From assembly GCF_039543385.1 (NCBI RefSeq), contig NZ_BAABJQ010000002.1, positions 186,001-250,000 of the forward strand: a stretch of DNA of 64,000 nucleotides. The letters are read 5' to 3'. Below the pieces are notes generated by a model. It searched no databases and was not told where the DNA came from. It saw nothing but the letters and a program-made list of their open reading frames with translations. Of this stretch, positions 53,001-61,210 are shown one piece after another. Every line of letters begins with the position of its first letter. Position 1 is the stretch's first letter. A program made the position numbers and the translations under genes. The DNA comes from Rugosimonospora acidiphila (GTDB lineage: Bacteria; Actinomycetota; Actinomycetes; Mycobacteriales; Micromonosporaceae).

Positions 53001-55797
53001 GCCGGTGGTGGCCGGGATCGCCGACTGGGTACGGGTGTTCGCCGCCCGACCGGTCCCGGCACCCGCCCCACTGCCCGTACCGCGCCGGTGGGAGATCGTC
53101 GGTGACCTGTCCGGCCACCCGCTGGCCGCGGCGATCCGCGAGGCGTTCCCGACCGGTCCCGGCGAGGGGCAGCTCACCCGGCTGCTCGCGCTGCCACCCG
53201 GGCTCGGCCCGGTACCGGTCGGCGACGTCGTGGACGCGCTGCGATCCTGCCAGCGCGACGGCCGGCCGCTGGTCGTGCTGCACCACGCGGGGGTGGGCGC
53301 GGCGGTCGGGCGCAGCCTGGCCGTCGAGGCACCGGAGGTGCCGGTCCTGGTGGTCGAGGCGCCGCCCACCCCGGCCGGGATCGCGTCCGCCGCCACCGAG
53401 GCCGAGCAGGACCCGGACGGGTATGCCGAGATCGTGCTGGGCGTGGCCGGCGGCCGGAGCACTCCGGCGCTGCGGCCCCTGGCGGTACCGACCCGACAGG
53501 ATGCCCGGATCGGGCTCGGCCAGGCCGAGACGTGCGTGGTGACCGGCGGCGCCAAGGGCATCGGGCTGGAGTGTGCGGTCGCTCTGGCCGCCGCCACCCG
53601 GGCCCGGATGGTGCTGCTCGGCAGGTCGGCCGCTGCCGACGAGACGGTGCGCGCCGCGCTGAGGCGGATCGTCGACGCCGGTGGCACCGCGGCGTACCGG
53701 CAGGTCGACGTCGCCGACCCGGACGCGGTCGCCGCGGTGCTCGGCGCCGAACGGCAGCGGCACGGCCCGGTGCGCGGGCTGCTGCACGCCGCCGGGTACA
53801 ACGTGCCCACCCCCATCCGCGAGCTGGACGCCGCCGGGGTGCGGGCGGCGCTGGCGCCCAAGGCGGCCGGGCTGGACAACGTACTCGCCGCGCTGGACCT
53901 CACGGAACTGCGGTTCGCGGTCGCCTTCGGCTCGGTGATCGGCCGGACCGGCCTGGCCGGCGAGGCGCACTACGCGATCGCCAACGAGTGGCTGGCCCGC
54001 CGCTGCGAGCAACTGGCCGCCACGGCACCGGCGGTGCGCTGGCTCAACATCGAGTGGTCCGCCTGGGCGGAGACCGGGATGGGGGTGCACCTGGGAGCGC
54101 TGGACGGGCTGACCCGCCAGGGCCTGGTCCCGATCCCGACCGCCGAGGGCGTTGATCTGCTGCTGCGGTTGCTGGCCGCGCCGGACCTGCCGCCCACTGT
54201 CACGGTCGCCGGACGGCTGCCGGACACCCCGACGCTGCGCTGGGACACCGGCGGCGCTCCGGCGACCGCGCCGGACGCCCGGTTCCTGGAATCGTCGCTG
54301 ACCCATACCCCGGCGGTCGAACTGGTGGTGGCCGCCGAGCTGTCCCTGGGCACCGATCCGTACCTGGGTGACCATCGGGTGGACGGCATGCCGGTCGCGC
54401 CGGCGGTCATCGCGCTGGAGGCGATGGCCCAGGCGGCCACGGCGCTGGGCGGTGGTTCCCCGCGGGCCGGGATGCCCGGTGCCGGTGCGGGCCGGATCGG
54501 GTTCTTCGACGTGGCTCTGGACCGGCCGATCACCGTACCGGACCGGGGCCGGCAGGGCCTGCGGGTGGCCGCGCTGGCCGGCGAGGACGGCGGCGTCGAG
54601 CTGGCCGTGCGCGGCGAGGAGACCGGCTTCGCGGTCGACCATTTCCGGGCCAGGTATGCCGACCCCGGCGACGCGCCGGCCCCGCCCGGTCCGCCGCCGG
54701 CGGGTGAGCTGATGCCGGCCCGACACCTGTACGGGCCGCTGTTCTTCCACGGCCCGAGGTTCCAGCGGGTCCTCGGCTTCCACGCGCTGTCCGCGTACCG
54801 GTGCTCCGGAGAGATTGCCGCCGACCGGCAGGCTCGCTGGTTCGGCGCGTTCCTCGGGCAGCGGCTGGTGTTGGGCGACCCCGGTGCCCGGGACGCGTTC
54901 CTGCACATCCTGCAGGGCTGCGTGCCGGACCGGCGGGTGCTGCCCGTCGGGGTGCGCGCGATCCGGGCGTACCGGCCGCCGGAGGGAACCCTGACGCTTG
55001 CCGCGCGGCAGTTGGGCGAGGACGGCGACGAGTACCTGTTCGACGTGGCGGTCACCGACGCGACCGGCGCGCCCGTGGAGTACTGGCAGGAGTTGCGGCT
55101 ACGCGCGATTTCAGAGCTGGCCCAGCCGAGGCTGCCGATCGAGCTGCTCGGCGCGCAGCTGACCCGGACCCTGCGTCGGCTTGATCCACAGTGGACGGTC
55201 GACCTGGCGGTGGCACGGGCCGGCCGTACCGATCACGACCGCACCCTTTCGGTGGCCGGCTGGCTGACCGGTCAGGCGGTAACGCGCACCGGCGCGGGGC
55301 GGCTGCTCGCCGCGGGCGCGGGTACGCTCTCGGCCAGCCACCTGGACGGTCACGTGCTGGTCGCCACGTTCACCGGCGCCGGCACGCCCGGCCATGTAAG
55401 CGGTGCCGGCACGACCGGCGGTGCGAACGGCACCGGCGCCGCGGGGGTCGTCGGCACCACCGGGACCACGGGTGAGGCCGGGACGCCGTTGGTGGCCGTC
55501 GACTGGGAGTTGGTCGGCGCCGCCGCTCCCGCGTTGAGCGCGGCCGACGCCGCGCTGGCCGGGTACCTCGCCGGCCTGCCCGGTGCGAACGGTGACCCGC
55601 CGCACGCGGCGGCGTTCCGGGTGTGGACCTGCCGCGAGGCGGCGCGCAAGCTCGGCCTCGGGCCGACCTCCCCGCTGAGCGCGGAGGCGGCGGATGCCGG
55701 GCATCCGGCCAGGCTGCGCTGCGCGGGGCACCCGCTCGCCAGCGTGGTGCTGGAGACCACGGTGGGGCCGGTGGCCGTCTGCGTCGGTGTGCGGTGA
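50002..55797 (+). CDS. pksE: Iterative enediyne polyketide synthase (PKSE)
   Basis: A 1931-residue PKSE, the usual length, which builds the linear polyene precursor of the enediyne core from malonyl-CoA on its own ACP. Order: KS (Cys 209 in DGACASSL, His 342 in EAHGTGTEVGD, His 379 in NIGHTKAAAG); AT (GHSLGELGAL, Ser 651); ACP (LLADLHLSSLRVGQL, probably Ser 953); KR (VVTGGAKGIGLE, Tyr 1324 in EAHYAIANEWLARR); DH (GDHRVDGMPVAPAVIALEAM, His 1458); C-terminal PPTase (DWELV with Asp 1834/Glu 1836, and WTCREAARKLG with Glu 1879). No ER or TE. A Gly/Thr/Ala-rich insert (residues about 1793-1830) precedes the PPTase DxE strand. ATG 50002 lies eight bases after the E5 stop. Confidence 0.97.
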   Translation: MSPSVVIVGMACRYPEAEDPEQLWENVLGRRRSFRRIPPQRLPLSEYGGTEPDRTYVTHAGLIEGWHFDRERFRIPGGTYRAVDTTHWLALEVSAAALASAGLPEGEGLDRDRVGVVLGNSLTGEFSRAALLRTRWPYVRRAVADALTEAGTPVAERDRVVGLVERRFKEPFPVPSDETLAGALANTIAGRVCNHFDFHGTGYTVDGACASSLLAVAAAATAVAEGQLDVALAGGVDLSLDPFELVGFARLGALARDEMRIFDRRPTGFLPGEGCGVVVLASEQYARRAGLTPYAYLRGWGTSSDGNGGLTRPELAGQRLALLRAYERAQLDPRRVGLIEAHGTGTEVGDLAELGALLAVRGPGADTAALGSVKANIGHTKAAAGVAGLIKATLAVHHEVLPPTTGCAEPHPMIAGSGGSLRVLDEARPWGTADRYAGVSAFGFGGINAHVVVGGVAPTRRHRLTRRDRGLAGRHPDRELVVCTADRPEQLAARLVRIRDAARGMTRGQLTDLAATLAGTERGEAPARFATAVATPDELAAAADAALARLEAGDRVVLDRFRRVFLVVGRPLRVGLLFSGQASPCYPDAGALSHLLDELPPGYDDALALPADREAAVDTAVAQPAIIRAALAGLRWLDTLGVRAHEALGHSLGELGALVWAGALDDADAYSLAAARGAAMSAADTGPAGMANLAADLSTVEQLLRGEDAVVAADNGDRRIVVSGTRASVSRVVAHAARRGIGATWLPVPHAFHSPLMAPAASRVKAAASAIDWRAAYRPVASTVTGERLADEDLVELLVRQLTAPVRFREALATLRAELLVEVGPGQVLAGLAGPGAVPMDAGAPSADGVATATAALFAAGAFSSAEPYFARRAHRRYDLDAPRTLLTNPCELTATGVPEVPAPDAAPPAAQSPAESADPVAAVVARVAAAAELDPAAIGPDVRLLADLHLSSLRVGQLAAEVAGVLGRAVPAAPLRMATATVAEFADAIAALPPAEAAPPVVAGIADWVRVFAARPVPAPAPLPVPRRWEIVGDLSGHPLAAAIREAFPTGPGEGQLTRLLALPPGLGPVPVGDVVDALRSCQRDGRPLVVLHHAGVGAAVGRSLAVEAPEVPVLVVEAPPTPAGIASAATEAEQDPDGYAEIVLGVAGGRSTPALRPLAVPTRQDARIGLGQAETCVVTGGAKGIGLECAVALAAATRARMVLLGRSAAADETVRAALRRIVDAGGTAAYRQVDVADPDAVAAVLGAERQRHGPVRGLLHAAGYNVPTPIRELDAAGVRAALAPKAAGLDNVLAALDLTELRFAVAFGSVIGRTGLAGEAHYAIANEWLARRCEQLAATAPAVRWLNIEWSAWAETGMGVHLGALDGLTRQGLVPIPTAEGVDLLLRLLAAPDLPPTVTVAGRLPDTPTLRWDTGGAPATAPDARFLESSLTHTPAVELVVAAELSLGTDPYLGDHRVDGMPVAPAVIALEAMAQAATALGGGSPRAGMPGAGAGRIGFFDVALDRPITVPDRGRQGLRVAALAGEDGGVELAVRGEETGFAVDHFRARYADPGDAPAPPGPPPAGELMPARHLYGPLFFHGPRFQRVLGFHALSAYRCSGEIAADRQARWFGAFLGQRLVLGDPGARDAFLHILQGCVPDRRVLPVGVRAIRAYRPPEGTLTLAARQLGEDGDEYLFDVAVTDATGAPVEYWQELRLRAISELAQPRLPIELLGAQLTRTLRRLDPQWTVDLAVARAGRTDHDRTLSVAGWLTGQAVTRTGAGRLLAAGAGTLSASHLDGHVLVATFTGAGTPGHVSGAGTTGGANGTGAAGVVGTTGTTGEAGTPLVAVDWELVGAAAPALSAADAALAGYLAGLPGANGDPPHAAAFRVWTCREAARKLGLGPTSPLSAEAADAGHPARLRCAGHPLASVVLETTVGPVAVCVGVR

Positions 55798-56258
55798 GCG
55801 CCGTGCCCGAGCAGTACGTCTATCGGCACCTGGTGACGTTCGACGAGACGAACCTCGTCGGCAACGTGTACTTCGCGCATTACCTGCACTGGCAGGGACA
55901 CTGCCGGGAACACTTCCTGGCCGAGCACGCCCCGGCGGTACTCGCCGAGCTCGACGACGGCCTGGCACTGGTGACCGTGAACTGCTCGGCCGACTTCTAC
56001 GCGGAAAGCCGGGCCTTCGACCGGGTCGAGGTGCGCATGGTGCTGGAGACGCTGGCGAGCAACCGGATCGCGATGAGCTTCGACTACGTGCGGACCCGGG
56101 AGGACGGCGACGAGTTGCTGGCCCGCGGTACCCAGACCGTGGCGTGCATGCGCCGCGGCGCGTACGGGTTGGAGCCGGCCCCGGTACCGGACGAGTTACG
56201 CCAGGCGCTGGCCCGCTTCGGTGCGGCCACCCCCGCCGGTGAGGGGCGGCGGGGATGA
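55794..56258 (+). CDS. Enediyne thioesterase (E10/CalE7/DynE7 type)
   Basis: A 154-residue hot-dog-fold thioesterase of the enediyne TE family, which releases the polyene from the PKSE ACP, often with decarboxylation. Signature stretches are NLVGNVYFAHYLHWQG, LALVTVNCSADFYAESRAFD and NRIAMSFDYVRTREDGDELL. The GTG at 55794 overlaps the PKSE stop as GTGA; another GTG at 55803 is possible. Tight coupling to the PKSE is the universal arrangement in these cassettes. Confidence 0.95.
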   Translation: MSAVPEQYVYRHLVTFDETNLVGNVYFAHYLHWQGHCREHFLAEHAPAVLAELDDGLALVTVNCSADFYAESRAFDRVEVRMVLETLASNRIAMSFDYVRTREDGDELLARGTQTVACMRRGAYGLEPAPVPDELRQALARFGAATPAGEGRRG

Positions 56259-56277
56259 CCGGCTGGAGGACCCCTCG

Positions 56278-57003
56278 ATGACGGTTGGAGTTCTGGGCAC
56301 CGGCCGGATGGGCATGGCGCTGGCCCGCGCGCTCGCCGCCGCCGGTGAGACGGTGCTGCTGTGCAGCGCCCGGCTCGGCTGGCCGCCGCCCGACATCACC
56401 GAGCCGGGCTGCGTGGCGGTCAGCCTCGGCGAACTGCTGCGCCACGGCGAGCTGGTGCTGCTCGCGGTGCCCTTTCCGGTGGCCGTCGGCTTCGTCAGCG
56501 GCCCGGCCGGTCGGTTCGGGGCCGGACGGACGCTGGTCGACGCCACCAATCCGGGACAGAACTCGTGGCGCGGCGCGGTCCGTGGAGCCAACCCTCCCGC
56601 CAGCCTGCCGCCGGGCATCTCCGGCGGCGAGCTGATCGCCGAGGCCGCGCCCACCTGGCAGGTGGCCAAGGCGTTCAACACGGTACCGGCCGACCAGGTG
56701 GCAGCCTGCCGGCTGGCCGGGGCGGCCGTGACGGTACCAGTCGCGGGCGCCCCCGCCGCGAAGGCCGACGTGTCGGCGCTGGCCAGACGCCTGGGCTTCG
56801 AGCCGTTGGACGCCGGCGGCATCGAGGCCAGCCGGCACCTGGAGTCACTCGCCACGCTCCTGATCGCGGTGAGCGCGGCGCACCACCTGCACGGCCGAGT
56901 GGGCATCCACATAGGACAGCCAGATCCGCCGGTCGGCGCCCAGGCGGCCCGGAATCCGGCGACACCGACCGCGGCGCCCGCCGCGACAGGGAGGCATTTA
57001 TGA
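56278..57003 (+). CDS. NADPH-dependent Rossmann oxidoreductase (F420-reductase-like)
   Basis: A 241-residue protein of the NADPH:F420 oxidoreductase-like / NAD-binding family. The dinucleotide fold is TVGVLGTGRMGMALARALAA. The conserved VDATNPGQNSW and WQVAKAFNTVPADQV stretches are the family's substrate and cofactor loops. It could supply reduced F420 or reduce a warhead intermediate. ATG 56278 has GGAGG upstream, 19 bases after the thioesterase. Its stop overlaps the next start as ATGA. The C-terminal 30 residues are an Ala/Pro-rich tail. Confidence 0.82.
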   Translation: MTVGVLGTGRMGMALARALAAAGETVLLCSARLGWPPPDITEPGCVAVSLGELLRHGELVLLAVPFPVAVGFVSGPAGRFGAGRTLVDATNPGQNSWRGAVRGANPPASLPPGISGGELIAEAAPTWQVAKAFNTVPADQVAACRLAGAAVTVPVAGAPAAKADVSALARRLGFEPLDAGGIEASRHLESLATLLIAVSAAHHLHGRVGIHIGQPDPPVGAQAARNPATPTAAPAATGRHL

Positions 57004-57923
57004 CCACGACCATGGATCGCCCGGCGGTACCCGAGAGCCGCCGGCGCTCCCGTCACCCGGCCGCCATCGTGGTGGGCATCGTCGCCGGCGCGATCCTGGC
57101 CGCCGCGTGGTCGGGCCAGCTGGTCGACGACCGGATCGGGATGAACGTGGCCAGCGGGGTGCTCGGCCACGACGCCGACAGCACCTCGATCGCCAGCCTG
57201 GTGGCCGGCACCCTCTTCGCGTTCGTCTCGGGCTTCGCCGGCACTCTCACCGCCTGCAACATCGCGGTGTTCGGCGCGCTACCCACGGTCGCCGGCGCTC
57301 CGGCCGGTCGGGGCTCCCGGGTGCGGGCGGCCCTGCGCGGGCTGGGCTGGCTCAGCCTCGGGCTGGTCGGCGTGGCCGCGGTGTACGGCTTCGTGGCGGT
57401 GCTCGTCGGCACCCGGCTGCCCCAACTGTCCACCGCGACGGCCGGCGACCACATGCCGGTACGGCTGTTCCAGTCGATGGTCGTGTTCGGCGTGATCGGC
57501 GTCGCGTTCGGGTACCTCGGGCTGGCCGCCCTCGGGGCGGTGCCCGATCCGTTCGCCGGCCGCCCCCGGGCCCGGCTGATCACGCTGGGCGGGCTGATCG
57601 CCGGTTTCCTGGTCGGCCGGCCGTACCCGCTGTTCTTCAAGCTGCTCGGGTACGCGGTGCACTCGCACGACCCGTTCTACGGCGCGTTGGTGCTCGCCCT
57701 CCAGTCGGTGGGCAACGTGGTCATCATGGGTCTGCTGGCGGTGCTGCTGGCCGCCGGTACGGGTGCCCGGGCGTCGAGCTGGCTGGCCCAGCCCCGACGC
57801 TCCGCGCTGGTGGCCGGGGTGGCGCTGATCCTGCTCGCCACCTTCCTCATCCTCTACTGGGACATCCGGCTGCCGGCCAACTTCGGGTACGGCTGGTTCC
57901 CCACCATGCCCTGGAACCACTGA
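57000..57923 (+). CDS. Polytopic membrane protein, CcdA/LysE-like architecture
   Basis: A 307-residue membrane protein with about seven helices, including AIVVGIVAGAILAAAWSGQL, SLVAGTLFAFVSGFAGTLTA, MVVFGVIGVAFGYLGLAALG, YGALVLALQSVGNVVIMGLL and SALVAGVALILLATFLILYW. The internal repeat-like layout and the helix-breaking TACNIAVFGALP segment recall CcdA/DsbD or LysE-type transporters, but I cannot assign a family firmly. It ends the cassette operon and overlaps the preceding gene (ATGA). It may move electrons or export a product. Confidence 0.6.
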   Translation: MTTTMDRPAVPESRRRSRHPAAIVVGIVAGAILAAAWSGQLVDDRIGMNVASGVLGHDADSTSIASLVAGTLFAFVSGFAGTLTACNIAVFGALPTVAGAPAGRGSRVRAALRGLGWLSLGLVGVAAVYGFVAVLVGTRLPQLSTATAGDHMPVRLFQSMVVFGVIGVAFGYLGLAALGAVPDPFAGRPRARLITLGGLIAGFLVGRPYPLFFKLLGYAVHSHDPFYGALVLALQSVGNVVIMGLLAVLLAAGTGARASSWLAQPRRSALVAGVALILLATFLILYWDIRLPANFGYGWFPTMPWNH

Positions 57924-57938
57924 CCGCCAAGGCCACGA

Positions 57939-57992
57939 CCCGATGCGAACCCACGGCCCGATGCGAACCGACGGCCCGATGCGAGCCCGCGG
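57939..57992. repeat. Three tandem 18-bp repeats
   Basis: Three consecutive imperfect copies of CCCGATGCGAACCCACGG occupy the gap between the convergent membrane protein and SARP genes, immediately after the SARP stop. Copies differ by one to three bases. They are outside any supported coding frame. Confidence 0.8.
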
Positions 57993-57993
57993 C

Positions 57994-59844
57994 TCACGCG
58001 AACTCGGTGGCGCTCAGCTCGATCGCGAAGCGGTGCACCAGCCGCGGCACGCAGTAGCTGGGCCCGCCGGGTTCGTGCCGGATCAGCAGCAGCGACATGT
58101 CGACCAGCCGGGTCAGCACCGCCCGCACGTCGACCGGCCGCCGCCAGGGAGCACCCTCCCAGGCCCCCTGCGCCACCGAGAAACGGAAGCAGCGCGGCAG
58201 GCTGCCCAGCCGGATGAAGCACCACCGTTCGTACTCGTTGAGGCAATCGATGCTGCGGCGCAGCGCCGCCCACAGCGACCGCTGGTGGGCGGGGGTGCCG
58301 CGGCGCGGCGGCTTGAACTCGTGCAGCGGGTTGGCCAGCCGCTGGACCAGTTCGTCGAGGGTGTCCGTGGCCAGGCAGCCGGCGGCCAGCTCGACCGCGA
58401 GCGGCAGGTCGTCGAGGCTCTCGCAGAGCATCGCCACGGTGTCCACGTTGTCCGGGCCGAGCCGGAACCCGGGACAGACCTGCGCGGCGCGCCGGGCGAA
58501 CAGCTGTACCGCCGGCCGTTCGCTGGCCGACACCTGGGCCTCCCCGGCCACGACAGACAGCGTGGACAGCCGCCAGATGGTCTCGTAGGGCAGCCCCAGC
58601 GGCTCCCGGGAGGTGACCACCACCGAGACGTGCCGGCAGGTGCGCACCAGGTCGTCCACGACCGCCGCGCACAGATCGATCATGTGCTCCACGTTGTCGA
58701 GCACGATCAGCATCTGCCGGGCGCCCAGCAGCTCGTTGGGCACGTCCGCCTCGGAACCACCGTCCAGCGTCCGAAGCAGGCCGCCACGCAACTGGTCCTG
58801 GTCGGTCAGCCGGGAACACTCCAGCACGGTGACGCCGCCGGAGTACTCGTCGCGCACCCGGGCCGCCACCTGCAGGGCGAGTACCGACTTGCCGCAGCCG
58901 GGCGGCCCGGTCACGGTGACCAGCCGCTCCTGCCCGAGGATGTGCCGCACCGCGTCCAGGTCCCGCTCGCGATGGATGAGCTGGCCGGGGCCGGGCCCCG
59001 GCCCGCGCCACGGCGGGCGGGGCGGCGGGGTGCGCCAGGTCGGCTCGGCCACCGTGGTCACCGCGGGCTCCTCGGCGGCCAGCAGCACGCTGCGGTACGC
59101 GCCCGACAGCTGCGGTCCGGGCGCCACGCCGAGTTCGTCGTTCAGCGTGACCCGCACGTCGTTGAAGTGCGCGATGGCCGCGGCGCGCTGGCCGGTCTGC
59201 TCCAGCGCGGCGAGGTACCGGGCCTGGATCAGCTCGTGCATCGGCTCGGCCGCGGCCAGTTGCTGCGCGACCGGCAGCACCACGGCCGCCTCACCAAGGT
59301 CCAGGCCGATGGTGACGTACTCCAGGGCGGCGTCGGACCAGGTCTGGCGCAGCGCGTCGATGTTCTCCGCGGTGTGCAGCAGCCCCCCCAATTCGGCCAG
59401 CGTCGGGTCCCACCACATCCGCATCGCCTCGGACAGCAGATTGAAAGACCTGAGGGATTCTCCGATTGCGCGATACTGCCTCGCCTGGCGGCACAAAACG
59501 TTGAAACGGGTAAGGTCGACAGATTCCGGCGCGGTGACCAGACAGTAGCCGCCGTGCGTCGACGCGATCGTCCGGATTCGCGCACGTGGCGGCATTTCGG
59601 GTTCAAGAATGCGTCGCAACCGTGCCACATAGGTGTGCACGAGCTGCCGGGAACTCACCGGCTGTTCACTTCCCCAGACCGATTCCAGTAATGAATCTAT
59701 GGAGACCGACTGACCGAACTGCAGGGCGAGCGCGGCGAAGACGGCCCGCTGCTTGGCCGGGCCGAGGTCTACCGCCGCGGGACCACGGTACACCCGAACC
59801 CGTCCGAGCACCTCAACACGCAATGACGTCGCCGATTCGGACAT
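57994..59844 (-). CDS. SARP-family pathway activator with NB-ARC domain
   Basis: A 616-residue regulator of the AfsR/DnrI/RedD (SARP) type. The N-terminal OmpR-like winged helix spans about 10-100 (VEVLGRVRVYRGPAAVDLGP and VHTYVARLRRILEP). The BTAD tetratricopeptide-like domain runs to about 250 (LTRFNVLCRQARQYRAIGES to AIAHFNDVRVTLNDELG). The NB-ARC ATPase follows from about 300 (Walker A TGPPGCGKSVLALQ, Walker B QMLIVLDNVEH, SREPLGLP). The C-terminal repeat region of AfsR is absent. ATG 59844 is preferred to GTG 59850. SARPs activate secondary-metabolite operons through direct repeats near the -35 box, so this is probably the pathway-specific activator. Confidence 0.92.
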   Translation of the reverse strand: MSESATSLRVEVLGRVRVYRGPAAVDLGPAKQRAVFAALALQFGQSVSIDSLLESVWGSEQPVSSRQLVHTYVARLRRILEPEMPPRARIRTIASTHGGYCLVTAPESVDLTRFNVLCRQARQYRAIGESLRSFNLLSEAMRMWWDPTLAELGGLLHTAENIDALRQTWSDAALEYVTIGLDLGEAAVVLPVAQQLAAAEPMHELIQARYLAALEQTGQRAAAIAHFNDVRVTLNDELGVAPGPQLSGAYRSVLLAAEEPAVTTVAEPTWRTPPPRPPWRGPGPGPGQLIHRERDLDAVRHILGQERLVTVTGPPGCGKSVLALQVAARVRDEYSGGVTVLECSRLTDQDQLRGGLLRTLDGGSEADVPNELLGARQMLIVLDNVEHMIDLCAAVVDDLVRTCRHVSVVVTSREPLGLPYETIWRLSTLSVVAGEAQVSASERPAVQLFARRAAQVCPGFRLGPDNVDTVAMLCESLDDLPLAVELAAGCLATDTLDELVQRLANPLHEFKPPRRGTPAHQRSLWAALRRSIDCLNEYERWCFIRLGSLPRCFRFSVAQGAWEGAPWRRPVDVRAVLTRLVDMSLLLIRHEPGGPSYCVPRLVHRFAIELSATEFA

Positions 59845-60082
59845 GGGCACCCCCGAAGCGGGTATTCACCGGACGGACGGCCACTGGGATGGTGTCCTAA
59901 CAATTGTTTGATCAGCGGTCGGTCCTCACCGTGGGCTTCACCGTTCAGCGAGACTCATGGATATATCCCCTGGTAGATATCAGAAGAATCTATTGCCCGC
60001 CACGGAGGTCCCACGCTCCGGTATCGTCAATTGACACTGTTCCCCGTGAATTCATCCTAACTGGAGTGCACGGCGACAACAG

Positions 60083-60889
60083 TCACACAACGGACCGAAC
60101 AAGCCAGTCGATCGGCGTAACCGCGAGGTTCGGTGGGTCGGTCAACTCCGGCCAACGCAGGATCGTGTGCACCCGGGCGACCGCCTGATCCTTGGCCGTC
60201 AAGGACACCCGGGTTCGTCCGATCAGGTAGCTGCCGGGTCGGTCGATCAGCGCGTCGGCCAGCCGTACCGCACCCGGCACCACCACGGTGAACACCGCGT
60301 ACTCGCCGGGCCCCGGCGCCACGGGCAGCCGCACCGAGCCGGTGCCGCACCCGGTACCCAGTGCCCACAGGCTCCGATCGTCCGGCCGGTCGCTGGCGTA
60401 CAGGCGCCCCACGACCAGCGACTCGGCTCCCGGTGCACCCGACAGCGCCATGGTCGCGCCGGCCGATCCGACGGAGCCGACGGCCAGTACCGGCAGTCGG
60501 GCCTCGACCCGCTCGTCGCCGAGCGACCGCACCAGCACCCGGAAGCGGGCCGGCGACAGCCCGACCAGCCGGCCGAACTGCGTACAGAAGGTGCCGGGGC
60601 TGGTGTATCCGACGCGCTCGCCGATCCGGGTGACCGGCAGCCGGGTGTGTACGAGCAGCCGGCGCGCCTCGGCCATGCGCACCGCCGCCAGGAACCGCGC
60701 CGGGGTGACCCCGGTGACCTGCCGGAAGATCCGGTGGAAGTAGAAGGGGCTGAACAGGCCGTTCTTCGCCAACGTGCTCAACGGCTGCGGGCTGGCCGGC
60801 TCGGCCCGCATCGAGACGATCGCCCGGACCACCGCGGCCCGTCGATCCGCCGCACCGCCGGCGGCAGCAGGGCGTGCCAACAAGTTCAT
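60083..60889 (-). CDS. AraC-family regulator with N-terminal DNA-binding domain
   Basis: A 268-residue regulator with the AraC helix-turn-helix pair at the N-terminus (residues about 20-120): LSTLAKNGLFSPFYFHRIFR, VTGVTPARFLAAVRMAEARR, IGERVGYTSPGTFCTQFGRL. The rest (about 150 residues) is a beta-rich domain (GTGSVRLPVAPGPGEYAVFT to RTRVSLTAKDQAVARVHTIL) found in a subgroup of actinobacterial AraC proteins. ATG 60889 has GAGGAG. It is divergent from the second ABC1 kinase unit, with a 16-bp palindrome in the shared region. Confidence 0.88.
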   Translation of the reverse strand: MNLLARPAAAGGAADRRAAVVRAIVSMRAEPASPQPLSTLAKNGLFSPFYFHRIFRQVTGVTPARFLAAVRMAEARRLLVHTRLPVTRIGERVGYTSPGTFCTQFGRLVGLSPARFRVLVRSLGDERVEARLPVLAVGSVGSAGATMALSGAPGAESLVVGRLYASDRPDDRSLWALGTGCGTGSVRLPVAPGPGEYAVFTVVVPGAVRLADALIDRPGSYLIGRTRVSLTAKDQAVARVHTILRWPELTDPPNLAVTPIDWLVRSVV

Positions 60890-60949
60890 CGATGGCTCCT
60901 CACAGTGATCGATCGACTACCGTCGTAGATTGTCAAACCAGACTTGAAG

Positions 60950-60965
60950 ACTTCTATATAGAAGT
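60950..60965. promoter_or_regulatory. 16-bp perfect palindrome, candidate operator
   Basis: ACTTCTATATAGAAGT reads the same on both strands and sits in an AT-rich patch of the divergent region between the AraC gene and the second ABC1 kinase unit, 61 bases upstream of the AraC start codon. Perfect dyads in such positions are typical dimeric-regulator sites. Confidence 0.55.
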
Positions 60966-61126
60966 TAAACATTGTTATGACCGGTTTCTCCCCTCGCGCA
61001 CCACGGCCGGGGAGCAGTCATACTTCGACCTTGCCGAATCGCCGGCCGCACGTTGTCCGTCCCCGCTGACCGGTCTTTGATTCGAACGGCACCGCCCCAT
61101 CCGGTCGCCGTAAGCGAGGATCTGGC

Positions 61127-61210
61127 ATGACCGAGCGCCAGCGAGGGAATCGACGTTGCAGTGCGGGTGTGCCTCATGCCGGACCGCAGCGAAGCGAGGA
61201 TCTGGCATGA
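61127..61210 (+). CDS. 27-residue leader ORF coupled to the second ABC1 kinase
   Basis: The ATG at 61127 is preceded by GAGGATCTGGC, the same start context it passes on to the next gene. The peptide begins MTERQRGNRR and ends CSAGVPHAGPQRSEDLA; its TGA overlaps the kinase ATG (ATGA at 61207-61210). The last 17 residues differ from the E5 leader at one position only (G versus R). Confidence 0.5.
   Translation: MTERQRGNRRCSAGVPHAGPQRSEDLA

Noticed and set aside
50011..54906. Very long minus-strand frames opposite the PKSE
   Set aside because: They are antisense shadows of third-position GC bias. The plus strand has all PKSE motifs in one frame.
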